A program made the position numbers and the translations under genes. A DNA stretch of 64,000 nt from NCBI GenBank assembly GCA_028712475.1, contig JAQTQB010000004.1, forward strand, positions 1 through 64,000. Direction: 5' to 3'. The DNA comes from Verrucomicrobiales bacterium. GTDB taxonomy: Bacteria > Verrucomicrobiota > Verrucomicrobiia > Limisphaerales > UBA11358. The notes beneath the pieces were generated by a model. It was not told the DNA's origin. It did not search any database and worked only from the letters and a program-made list of their open reading frames with translations. How positions within the stretch are numbered: the first letter of the stretch is position 1; each line of letters starts with the position of its first letter. Below, piece by piece: positions 8,912-15,992 of this stretch.

Positions 8912-10240
8912 TCAGCCGCAGCCGGTGCCGGTGCCTTTGCAAGTCACGCCCGCGCCGCAACTGGTGAAGCGGCGCTTCAGGCCGGCGGGAATCGGCTTGT
9001 CGGTGAACACCGCGCGCAAGCCCTCGTCAATCAGGCCTTCCATCTCGACGACTTTCAAGCCGTGCTGCGTGAGCACCTTCATCGGCGTCGGGCCGGCGGC
9101 ATTGACCAGCAGCGCGCGGCAGTCTTTCAAAATGGTGGCGAGCTCGGCCCAGCGCGCGTCACCGCCCCCTTCGGGCGGCGCAGGACGGATTTCTTTGACG
9201 CGATAGCTGCCGGGAATCCGCGCGTCGGCTTCATAGATCAAAAACTTCTCCGCCTCGCCGAGATGCTGGTTGACCAGCGCGCCCTCCATCGTGGCGACGG
9301 CGATGAATTGACGTGTGTCGTTCTCCGCCGGATTCAAGCTGGCATTCGCGTAGTGCTTCAGCGCATCGTGCTGATCCGTCGTCATATTTTCACCGATGAG
9401 CCCGACGGCATCCGCGCGGCAGCGGGCGCAATGCGTCATCTGCGGCAGCAGTTGGCCGCATTGCAGGCGCAGGCGCGCGGTGGTCATCGTGTCCGGCGGC
9501 GGCACGTCCGCAAACACCGCGCCTTTCACCGGCACCAGCGCCATGAGGTTCATGATGTCCGCGCCAAGGGCGGAAACTTTTTTCGCCACGTCATGAATAT
9601 GGTCATCGTTCACGCCCGGCATGATGATGGTGTTGACCTTCACCGTGATGCCGCGCGCCTTGAGTTTGACCAGCGCGTCCATCTGCCGTGCGCACAACAC
9701 CGCCGCCGCCTCTTCGCCGCGCAGCGGCCGCTTTCCGTCGCGCACCCAGGAATAAATCCCGCCGCCGATCAACGGATCCACCGCATTGATTGTCAGCGTG
9801 ACGTGGCTGACTTGCAGCTCGGCCATTTCGTCCACGTAAGGCGCGACGTTCAATCCGTTCGTAGCCACGCACAAAATCATTTTTGGAAAATGTTTCCGCG
9901 TCAGCCGCAGCGTTTCCATCGTTTCTTCGGGATTCGCAAACGGGTCGCCCGGCCCGGCGATGCCCATCACGGAAATTTCCGGGCGCTTCGCCACCACGTC
10001 GCGCAGATACGCGATGGCCTGCGGCGGCGTCAGCACCGTGCTGGTCACGCCGGGACGGCTCTCGTTCATGCAATCGTATTTGCGGTTGCAGAAATTGCAC
10101 TGGATGTTGCAGCGCGGCGCGACCGGCAGATGCACGCGGCCAAATTTCTTGTGCGCGTCCTTGCTGAAGCACGGATGGTTGGCGAAATCAATCGGCGCAA
10201 GTTTGGACGCGCCGCAGGCGGGTTCAAGGGGTGAAATCAT
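8912..10240 (-). CDS. nifB: Nitrogenase cofactor biosynthesis radical SAM protein NifB
   Basis: Builds NifB-co, the 8Fe core precursor of FeMo-co, by SAM-dependent carbide insertion. 442 residues. The N-terminal radical SAM domain has the C-x3-C-x2-C motif at Cys44, 48 and 51 (RCNIQCNFCNRKYDC) and the family start HPCFSKDAHKKFGRVHLPVA. After about residue 310 a NifX/NafY-like domain follows (QFIAVATMEGALVNQHLGEA), as in the long NifB form. The chain ends CGAGVTCKGTGTGCG, a Cys-rich tail. The ATG overlaps the nifN stop by four bases, so nifN and nifB are translationally coupled. All motif cysteines are present. Confidence 0.97.
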   Translation of the reverse strand: MISPLEPACGASKLAPIDFANHPCFSKDAHKKFGRVHLPVAPRCNIQCNFCNRKYDCMNESRPGVTSTVLTPPQAIAYLRDVVAKRPEISVMGIAGPGDPFANPEETMETLRLTRKHFPKMILCVATNGLNVAPYVDEMAELQVSHVTLTINAVDPLIGGGIYSWVRDGKRPLRGEEAAAVLCARQMDALVKLKARGITVKVNTIIMPGVNDDHIHDVAKKVSALGADIMNLMALVPVKGAVFADVPPPDTMTTARLRLQCGQLLPQMTHCARCRADAVGLIGENMTTDQHDALKHYANASLNPAENDTRQFIAVATMEGALVNQHLGEAEKFLIYEADARIPGSYRVKEIRPAPPEGGGDARWAELATILKDCRALLVNAAGPTPMKVLTQHGLKVVEMEGLIDEGLRAVFTDKPIPAGLKRRFTSCGAGVTCKGTGTGCG

Positions 10241-11745
10241 AGGTAGCTGTAACCGATGGGCGAGTTTCCCTGTTTCACTTCGAGCAGCGCGTTGATGAGG
10301 CGGTCGAACAATTCCTGCGCGCCGCGATAGCCCAGGTGCAGCACGCGCTGGCCGCCGATGCGGTCGTGAATCGGAAAGCCGACGCGGATGAGCGGCACCT
10401 TCAGCCGCCGCGCAATCGAATAGCCCTTGCTGCTGCCGATGAGAAAATCCGGCTTCAACTCCGGCGCGGCCTCGGCGATCTCGGCAAAATCAAAACCCTC
10501 CTTCACGAGCGATTCCACCGGCAACTCCGGCGCGGCTTCGCGCAAGCACTTCTCCAGTTTCTTGCTCCGTCCGCCGCTGGCGCACAACACCGGCGTCACG
10601 CCGATTTCGCAGAGCAGTGCCGTCAATCCGATCACCAGATCCTCCTCGCCGAAAACAATGGCGCGCTTCTCGAAGGCGTATTTGTGGCCGTCAATCAAGC
10701 TGTCCACCAATCGCCCGCGTTCGCGCTGATATTTCGTTGGCGTCTCGACCCCGGCGATTTCGGCGAGGGCGTTGAAGAAAGCGTCGCTTTCTCGGATGCC
10801 CATCGGCAGGCCGAGCAACCGGCGCGGAATGGCAAACTTGGTTTGCAGCACCGTGCCGGCGGTGTTTGTGCCTTCGAGGACACGACCAAATTCAATTGCA
10901 GCCTGCGCCGAGCCGAGCGCGCGGATGGCGGCGATGGGCGTGCCGCCGGATTGCAGCTTCTCGTATTCCGACCAAGTTGCGCCGTCCATGGACTCCGAAT
11001 AATCCGGCAGCAAGGTCAGCGGCAGGCCGAAGTCGGCGAAGATTTCCTTCAAGTGCCGCAGGTCGGCGGTGGAAACCATGCCGGGAAAGAGCGCGATGTT
11101 TTTATTTTTTCCGCCAGCCACCGCCAGTTGCTCCACCAGTTCGCGCACGGCGGAATGAAAGCCGTCAATGTGCGTGCCGCGATAGCTGGCCGTCGAGACG
11201 TGGACGATGGGTGCGGCGGCGTCACCATGCTTTTCCTCGACGTCGCGAATCAGTTGCCCCATGTCCTCACCGATGGTTTCGGTCAGGCACGTCGTGGCCG
11301 CGCCGATGATCTGCGGCTGGTATTGGCGCGTGATGTTCAGCGCACCCAGCGAGAAATTCTTGCTGCCGCCGAAGATCGCGCTGTCCTCGTGGAAGTTCGA
11401 CGACGCGATGTCAATCGGCTCGCGGAAATGGCTGATGAGATAACGGCGAATGTAAGTCGAGCAGCCCTGTCCGCCATGCAAAAATGGAATGCAGCCCTCG
11501 ACGCCGCGAAACGCCAGGCAGGCCCCGAGCGGTGTGCAGAGTTTGCAGGCGTTGCGCGTGGAGGTGAAATTCTTGGACTGCGGTTCTTCGTCTTCATCCG
11601 CTGCCGGCGGCAGCGGCGCGACCACTGCCGGACGGGCGCGATTGACGGGACAGAGCGCTGTGCCCTGACAATCAGCCGGGCTGTCGCAAGTTCCGGAGCA
11701 ACCCAGATCGTCAGCCTGCATTTCTTGAATGTCGGTTTTCAGCAC
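10237..11745 (-). CDS. nifN: FeMo-co scaffold subunit NifN
   Basis: Forms the NifEN scaffold on which NifB-co is matured to FeMo-co. 502 residues. The NifN core begins near residue 58 with STRNACKLCTPLGACLAFRG, then IPFLHGGQGCSTYIRRYLIS, SSNFHEDSAIFGGSKNF and IIGAATTCLTETIGED. The first 57 residues are an extra segment with four cysteines (LGCSGTCDSPADCQGTALC) and an acidic linker. The family is usually about 430-460 residues, so this one is long at the N-terminus. The start is GTG at 11745; a sigma-54 promoter ends 16 bases upstream, leaving a very short leader, so a somewhat later start is possible. It heads the second nif operon. Confidence 0.93.
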   Translation of the reverse strand: MLKTDIQEMQADDLGCSGTCDSPADCQGTALCPVNRARPAVVAPLPPAADEDEEPQSKNFTSTRNACKLCTPLGACLAFRGVEGCIPFLHGGQGCSTYIRRYLISHFREPIDIASSNFHEDSAIFGGSKNFSLGALNITRQYQPQIIGAATTCLTETIGEDMGQLIRDVEEKHGDAAAPIVHVSTASYRGTHIDGFHSAVRELVEQLAVAGGKNKNIALFPGMVSTADLRHLKEIFADFGLPLTLLPDYSESMDGATWSEYEKLQSGGTPIAAIRALGSAQAAIEFGRVLEGTNTAGTVLQTKFAIPRRLLGLPMGIRESDAFFNALAEIAGVETPTKYQRERGRLVDSLIDGHKYAFEKRAIVFGEEDLVIGLTALLCEIGVTPVLCASGGRSKKLEKCLREAAPELPVESLVKEGFDFAEIAEAAPELKPDFLIGSSKGYSIARRLKVPLIRVGFPIHDRIGGQRVLHLGYRGAQELFDRLINALLEVKQGNSPIGYSYL

Positions 11746-11760
11746 AGCAATTGGACTCTT

Positions 11761-11776
11761 TGCAATCGCGATGCCA
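11761..11776 (-). promoter_or_regulatory. Sigma-54 promoter of nifN
   Basis: On the minus strand TGGCATCGCGATTGCA, matching the -24/-12 consensus TGGCAC-N5-TTGC with one mismatch and correct GG-to-GC spacing. It differs from the nifH promoter by a single base. NifA is the expected activator. Confidence 0.85.
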
Positions 11777-11876
11777 ACTCATCGTGGTGGATGAAATGAA
11801 CTGAAAACCTCAATGAAACGAACGTATTTCAAATGCTCCACTCGGCGGGAATGATTCTGAATTACACTGGAAGCCG

Positions 11877-11889
11877 ACATTTGCGTAGG
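11877..11889. promoter_or_regulatory. Possible activator site upstream of nifN
   Basis: ACATTTGCGTAGG, identical over 13 bases to a sequence at 18798-18810 upstream of nifH. It lies 100 bases upstream of the sigma-54 promoter, the usual distance for an enhancer. It is not the classical TGT-N10-ACA NifA site. Confidence 0.5.
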
Positions 11890-11980
11890 TTCCAAAAACG
11901 AAGCCACCAAAATGTAGGAGCGCCATCGTTCGAGACGGGAAAACCAGGTCGATGGAAAATTGTTGGGTGAAGAACAATCA

Positions 11981-13378
11981 CTAAGCGGCGTTCTGCGAAA
12001 GAAGTGCGGCGCGTTTCGCCCGACGCGGGGCAAACTGCCAGACCGGGCTGGCCACGCTGGCATAGACTTCCTTTGCGAAATTCAACATGCCGATGTATCC
12101 GGCGAGCGGTTCTTTGCGCTCGTGGTTGTGGTCGCAGAAGCCGATGCCCAGCTTGTAGGCGATTGGCCTTTCCTTCACGCCGCCGATGAACAGATCCACG
12201 TCCTTCTCCAGGCAGAATTTCGCCAGTTCCAGCGGATTGGCGTCGTCCACGATGATGGTGCCGGGATCGGCCATTTCCTGAAGCTGCTGGTAGTCGTCCT
12301 TGTCGCCGGTCTGCGAGCCGACGATGGCCGTCTCCATGCCGATGAGCCGCAGCGCGCGCATGAGCGAAAAGGCCTTGAACGAGCCGCCGACATAGATCGC
12401 CGCCTTTTTGCCGATGAGCTTTTGCTTGAACCGCTGGAGTTCGGGATAAATGGCGGCGACCTCCTCGCGCACGAGATTTTGCGCGCGGTCCATGATCGCG
12501 GGGTCGTCCTTGAAAAACTTCGCGGCCTCGTAAAGCGCGGCGCTCATGTCCTCAATGCCGAAATAGGAAACGCGCTTGAACGGAATGCCGTGGTCGCGTT
12601 CCATCATTTTCGCGAGGCTCGTCATTGAGCCGGAGCATTGAACCAAATTCAACTTCGCGCCGTGCGCGCGGCGGATGTCTTCGATCCGAGAGTCGCCGGT
12701 GAGACAGGAGACTACCTCGATGCCCATGCGCTTGTAGTAGTCCCGCAAAATCCACGTTTCGCCGGCGAGATTGAATTCGCCGAGGATGTTGATGCTGTGC
12801 GGACTGATGTTGGACGTGTCGCCGGTGCCGATGAGCTTGTAAAGCGCGTCGCACGCGGCCTTGTAGCCGTCCTTTTTCGTGCCTTTGAAACCTTCGGAAT
12901 GGACGCCGAGCACGGGGATGCCGGTTTGGGCGGCAACGCGATTGCAAACAGCGCTCACGTCGTCGCCAATGATGCCGACGATGCACGTCGAATAAACAAA
13001 CGCGGCCTTGGGCGAATGATGCGCGATGAGTTCGAGCAGCGCGGCTTCGAGCTTTTTCTCGCCGCCGTAGATGACGTCCATCTCCTGCAAGTCAGTGGAA
13101 AAGCTGTTGCGGTGAAGCTGCGGCCCGCTGGACAGCGCGCCGCGAATATCCCAGGTGTAGGCCGCGCAGCCCACCGGCCCGTGGACAATGTGGAGCGCGT
13201 CGGCAATCGGATACAGCACCACGCGCGAACCGCAAAACACGCAGGCGCGCTGGCTGACGGAGCCGGCGACGCTGTTCTTGCCGCAGGCCATCACCGTGGC
13301 GGCGGCGCCCTCGCCGCCGGTGTGGACGACCTGCTTTTCGCGGCCTGGAAGAAGGTCAATCATGACAGGGGAAAACAT
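11981..13378 (-). CDS. nifE: FeMo-co scaffold subunit NifE
   Basis: Partner of NifN in the FeMo-co assembly scaffold, related to NifD. 465 residues. Conserved cysteines are seen in QRACVFCGSRVVLYPI (Cys46), HGPVGCAAYTWD (Cys71) and VYSTCIVGIIGDD (Cys132), which hold the scaffold cluster. FKGTKKDGYKAACDAL and NILGEFNLAGETW follow, and VGGSFKAFSLMRAL marks the second domain. The start could be Met1 or Met6 (MIDLLPGREKQ); both give normal length. A TTGAATGTTGAA palindromic repeat precedes it, and nifE is separated from nifK by mop and an acetyltransferase gene, all on the same strand. Confidence 0.96.
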   Translation of the reverse strand: MFSPVMIDLLPGREKQVVHTGGEGAAATVMACGKNSVAGSVSQRACVFCGSRVVLYPIADALHIVHGPVGCAAYTWDIRGALSSGPQLHRNSFSTDLQEMDVIYGGEKKLEAALLELIAHHSPKAAFVYSTCIVGIIGDDVSAVCNRVAAQTGIPVLGVHSEGFKGTKKDGYKAACDALYKLIGTGDTSNISPHSINILGEFNLAGETWILRDYYKRMGIEVVSCLTGDSRIEDIRRAHGAKLNLVQCSGSMTSLAKMMERDHGIPFKRVSYFGIEDMSAALYEAAKFFKDDPAIMDRAQNLVREEVAAIYPELQRFKQKLIGKKAAIYVGGSFKAFSLMRALRLIGMETAIVGSQTGDKDDYQQLQEMADPGTIIVDDANPLELAKFCLEKDVDLFIGGVKERPIAYKLGIGFCDHNHERKEPLAGYIGMLNFAKEVYASVASPVWQFAPRRAKRAALLSQNAA

Positions 13379-13481
13379 TCAACATTGAACATTCAACGCC
13401 GATCCCCAATTGGTTTCGCGACGCGCAGCCGGCAGTGAATGTTGAGAGTTGAATGTTCGTTGTTGAATGTTGAAGCCTCGG
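13373..13481. repeat. TTGAATGTTGAA-type palindromic intergenic repeat
   Basis: The left arm CATTCAACATTGAACATTCA and the right arm GTTGAATGTTCGTTGTTGAA are inverted copies flanking a GC-rich centre. It fills the gap between the acetyltransferase gene and nifE. Confidence 0.7.
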
Positions 13482-13485
13482 TTTT

Positions 13486-13986
13486 TCACGCACCCGCCTT
13501 CACTTTCGCGGCGACAAGGTTGTCAACTTCGCCGCTGTTCATGCGCAATAATGCCCATTCGTTCATCACCGACGCGCCGAGGCTGCGGTAGAAGCGGAAG
13601 GCGTTTTCATTCCAGCGCAGGGCGATCCACTCGAAGCGTCCGCCGCCAATATCCATGCCGATTTTGGCCACGGCTTCGAGCAGGGCGCGACCAATGCCGC
13701 GCTTGCGGAATCGCGGGCGGACATAAATATCGTCGAGGAAAATCCCCGGCCGGCCGACGAAGGTGGAAAACGTATGGTAATAAACCGCGTAGCCTGCCGG
13801 AAAACCATCCACGCGCGCCAGCAGTGCAGCGGCAACCGGACGTTTGCCAAACAACGCGGCGCGCAGTGACTCGGCGGTGACCTCCAGTTCGTGCGTCAGA
13901 CGCTCAAACTCCGCCAGCTCACGGATCATGGCCAGGAGAATTGGCACGTCCGTTTCCGTGGCGGAACTGATGGTGAACGGCGTCAT
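13486..13986 (-). CDS. GNAT-family N-acetyltransferase
   Basis: Acetyl-CoA-dependent acetyltransferase, 166 residues from the ATG at 13986 (MTPFTISSATETDVPILLAM). The longer frame upstream lies in a repeat and is not used. YHTFSTFVGRPGIFLDDIYV and RPRFRKRGIGRALLEAVA form motifs B and A, with R-x2-G-x-G/A binding the acetyl-CoA pyrophosphate; ENAFRFYRSLGA is the last motif. The pattern FVGRPGIFLDDI is common to the diamine/spermidine acetyltransferase-like subgroup, so a polyamine or amino-acid amine is a possible substrate. It lies between mop and nifE on the same strand, but a direct role in nitrogen fixation is not evident. Confidence 0.88.
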   Translation of the reverse strand: MTPFTISSATETDVPILLAMIRELAEFERLTHELEVTAESLRAALFGKRPVAAALLARVDGFPAGYAVYYHTFSTFVGRPGIFLDDIYVRPRFRKRGIGRALLEAVAKIGMDIGGGRFEWIALRWNENAFRFYRSLGASVMNEWALLRMNSGEVDNLVAAKVKAGA

Positions 13987-14002
13987 GCAACTTGGGCTGT
14001 CA

Positions 14003-14225
14003 TCAATCCTGAAAGGATTGCAGCGTTCAGCCCAGGGTTGCATCGCGAAGCGAGACTACCCTGGGTTATGTTTCCAAAATGACAACAACCCCAACGGGGT
14101 TGCATCCTCGCTTTTAGAAGATGCTGCCACCCTTTCAGGGTTGAGCTAATTATTAACGCGTTACCCAGGGTAGCTCGCAAGCTCGCAACCCTGGTCTGAA
14201 TGACGGAATCCCCTTGGGATTCTTT
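14003..14225. repeat. Composite REP-like element, copy 1
   Basis: A nest of small palindromes: AATCCTGAAAGGATT, then CAGCCCAGGGTTGC...GCTACCCTGGG-type arms, CAACCCCAACGGGGTTG, ACCCTTTCAGGGTTGA, ACCCAGGGTAGCTCGC with its partner, and AATCCCCTTGGGATT. A second copy with the same order lies at 46075-46296. No coding capacity. It separates mop from the acetyltransferase gene. Confidence 0.85.
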
Positions 14226-14242
14226 GTTGGCAAGGCGCACAT

Positions 14243-14482
14243 TCATTTGCCGCATTTGCAATCGGGGTTGCCGCACGGCACGGCGAGCAGGATGTCCGAC
14301 GCCTTGATGACGGCAACGACGGGCGAACCCTTTTTAAGCTTGAGCGATTTGGCGGAGGTCTTGGTGATGACCGAGACAATTTCTCCGCCGCCAGGCAAAG
14401 CGATGACGACCTCGGTGTTGACGACGCCGCTGGTGATTTTGCTGATCTTGCCGAATAGTTTGTTGCGGGCGCTGATGTTCAT
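14243..14482 (-). CDS. mop: Molybdenum-pterin-binding protein (molbindin)
   Basis: 79-residue single MOP/TOBE domain: MNISARNKLFGKISKITSG, then TEVVIALPGGGEIVSVIT and LKKGSPVVAVIKASDILLAV, the standard beta-barrel with the S/T-x-R-N oxyanion motif. Such proteins oligomerise and store molybdate in the cytoplasm. The C-terminal tail CGNPDCKCGK adds three cysteines not usual for the family and may bind a metal. It follows nifK by 82 bases and is probably part of the nifHDK transcript, delivering molybdenum for FeMo-co. Confidence 0.92.
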   Translation of the reverse strand: MNISARNKLFGKISKITSGVVNTEVVIALPGGGEIVSVITKTSAKSLKLKKGSPVVAVIKASDILLAVPCGNPDCKCGK

Positions 14483-14500
14483 TTTATTTTCAGATTTGTA

Positions 14501-14562
14501 GGAGACGACGTGAGGAGTTCGTTTTTTATTTGAGCCTCGTCACCTCGGCTCCTACGGGGTTT
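14501..14562. repeat. GTAGGAGACGACGTGAGGAG palindromic repeat
   Basis: Left arm TGTAGGAGACGACGTGAGGA and right arm CTCGTCACCTCGGCTCCTAC are inverted around a T-rich loop, in the nifK-mop gap. It could form a transcript hairpin between nifK and mop. Related sequences occur at 17714-17785 and 34752-34780. Confidence 0.7.
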
Positions 14563-14564
14563 TG

Positions 14565-15956
14565 TTATTGGATGAGTTCAAAGTTCTCTTCGGCGCAGTC
14601 GCGGTCCTTGTGGTCGAGCAGCGCGTCATTGATCAGTTCCATCAGGCGCAGCGCGCCCATGTAGCCGACGCACGGGAAGTAACGGTGCCCCATGCGGTCC
14701 AGAATCGGGAAGCCGAAGCGCACGAACGGGACGTTTTCCGCGCGGGAAATATATTTGCTGTAGGTGTTGCCGATGATGAGGTCCACCGGGTTGTTCTTGA
14801 TCTGCTGGTGCAGCTCGAACAAGTCCACGTTTTGCTTCACCATGGCGTCGGGCGCGTGGTTGGCGAGGATGTCGGTGAGGCGTTGTTCAAAATGCTTGCC
14901 GGAGGAACCGGTGAACACATAGACCGGCTTCATGTCGAGTTCCACCAGGAACTGCGTCAGCGCGATGACGTGATCAGGATCGCCGACGATCGCCACACGT
15001 TTGCCGTGGAAGTATTGGTGCATGTCGCTCATGGCGTCGAGCAGCCGGCCGCGTTCCTCGCCAATGGTGGCGGGCACATCCACGCCGCCGTGGTTGCGGA
15101 GCGCATGGATGAAGAGGTCGGTGTTTGTCAGACCGTAGGGCAGTTCCAGCAGCGCGGCGGGCACCTTGCATTTCTCGTCCAGCTCGATGGCCGCCGGGTG
15201 CGAGGCGAAATGGCCGAGCGCAATCGTGCCGACGCTGTCGCCGGCAGATTTGATTTCCTCCATCGTCGCGCCGCCGCTCGGGAACATCCGGTAACGGCCG
15301 TCCTGCGGCAGGTCCAGCACGCCGCTGGTGTCGGGGAACATCACGGTCTTCACGCCCATTTCTTTGACTATGCGTTTGAGTTCGCGCATGTCGGCGGGAT
15401 CAATGTAGCCGGGAATCAGGTTCAATTGCCCGTCATCCTTCAACTGCGCTTCCGTTTTGCCGCTGGATTCGGACAGGTATTTCACCATCGCGGCTACCAT
15501 GCTGGCAAAACCGGTGACGTGCGAGCCGACGAAGCTCGGCGTGTTCGCGTGAATGACCCGTTTGCCCGCCGGAATGATGCCTTCCTCCGTGGCCTTCTTG
15601 ATCATCATCGGAATGTCATCGCCGATGACCTCGGACAAACAGGTGGTGTGGACGGCCACCAGCTTCGGATTGTAGATCGTGAAGATGTTGGACAACGCCT
15701 GCGTCATGTTGGCCAGGCCGCCGAACACGGAAGCGCCTTCGGTGAAGGAACTGGACGTGGCCACCACGGGTTCCTTGAAGTGCCGCGTGAGGTGGCTGCG
15801 GTGATACGCGCAGCAGCCTTGCGAACCGTGGCTGTGCGGCATGCAGCCGTTGATGCCGAGCGAGGCATACATCGCGCCGATGGGCTGACAGGTCTTGGCA
15901 GGATTGATCCGCAAAGCCTCGCGCGGTTTGATTTCCGCAGTGGTTCCGTTAAGCAT
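14565..15956 (-). CDS. nifK: Nitrogenase MoFe protein beta chain
   Basis: Beta subunit of dinitrogenase. 463 residues, about 60 fewer than the Azotobacter/Klebsiella type, the difference being the N-terminal extension that group I proteins have. P-cluster ligands are Cys23 (KTCQPIGAMY), Cys48 (HGSQGCCAYHRSHL) and Cys106 (HTTCLSEVIGDD). Other landmarks are NTPSFVGSHVTGF, NLIPGYIDPADMR and FVRFGFPILDRMGHRYFPCV. All three ligands are intact. It follows nifD by 36 bases. The short form together with the long NifD fits the group II/III lineages of anaerobes. Confidence 0.98.
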   Translation of the reverse strand: MLNGTTAEIKPREALRINPAKTCQPIGAMYASLGINGCMPHSHGSQGCCAYHRSHLTRHFKEPVVATSSSFTEGASVFGGLANMTQALSNIFTIYNPKLVAVHTTCLSEVIGDDIPMMIKKATEEGIIPAGKRVIHANTPSFVGSHVTGFASMVAAMVKYLSESSGKTEAQLKDDGQLNLIPGYIDPADMRELKRIVKEMGVKTVMFPDTSGVLDLPQDGRYRMFPSGGATMEEIKSAGDSVGTIALGHFASHPAAIELDEKCKVPAALLELPYGLTNTDLFIHALRNHGGVDVPATIGEERGRLLDAMSDMHQYFHGKRVAIVGDPDHVIALTQFLVELDMKPVYVFTGSSGKHFEQRLTDILANHAPDAMVKQNVDLFELHQQIKNNPVDLIIGNTYSKYISRAENVPFVRFGFPILDRMGHRYFPCVGYMGALRLMELINDALLDHKDRDCAEENFELIQ

Positions 15957-15992
15957 ATTTTTGTTTGGTTGAAAGGTTGAATCGTTGATTGG

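Noticed and set aside
8879..10234. Plus-strand ORF of 451 codons
   Set aside because: Antisense shadow of nifB.
11746..11980. Minus-strand ORF into the nifE-nifN gap as a small gene
   Set aside because: The gap holds the sigma-54 promoter and possible enhancer; the ORF has no ribosome site or family features.
14003..14225. CRISPR array
   Set aside because: The short repeated palindromes are not regularly spaced and there are no spacers; the element is REP-like. No CRISPR array was seen anywhere in the window.
14562..15980. Plus-strand ORF of 472 codons
   Set aside because: Antisense shadow of nifK with a His/Val-rich random composition.
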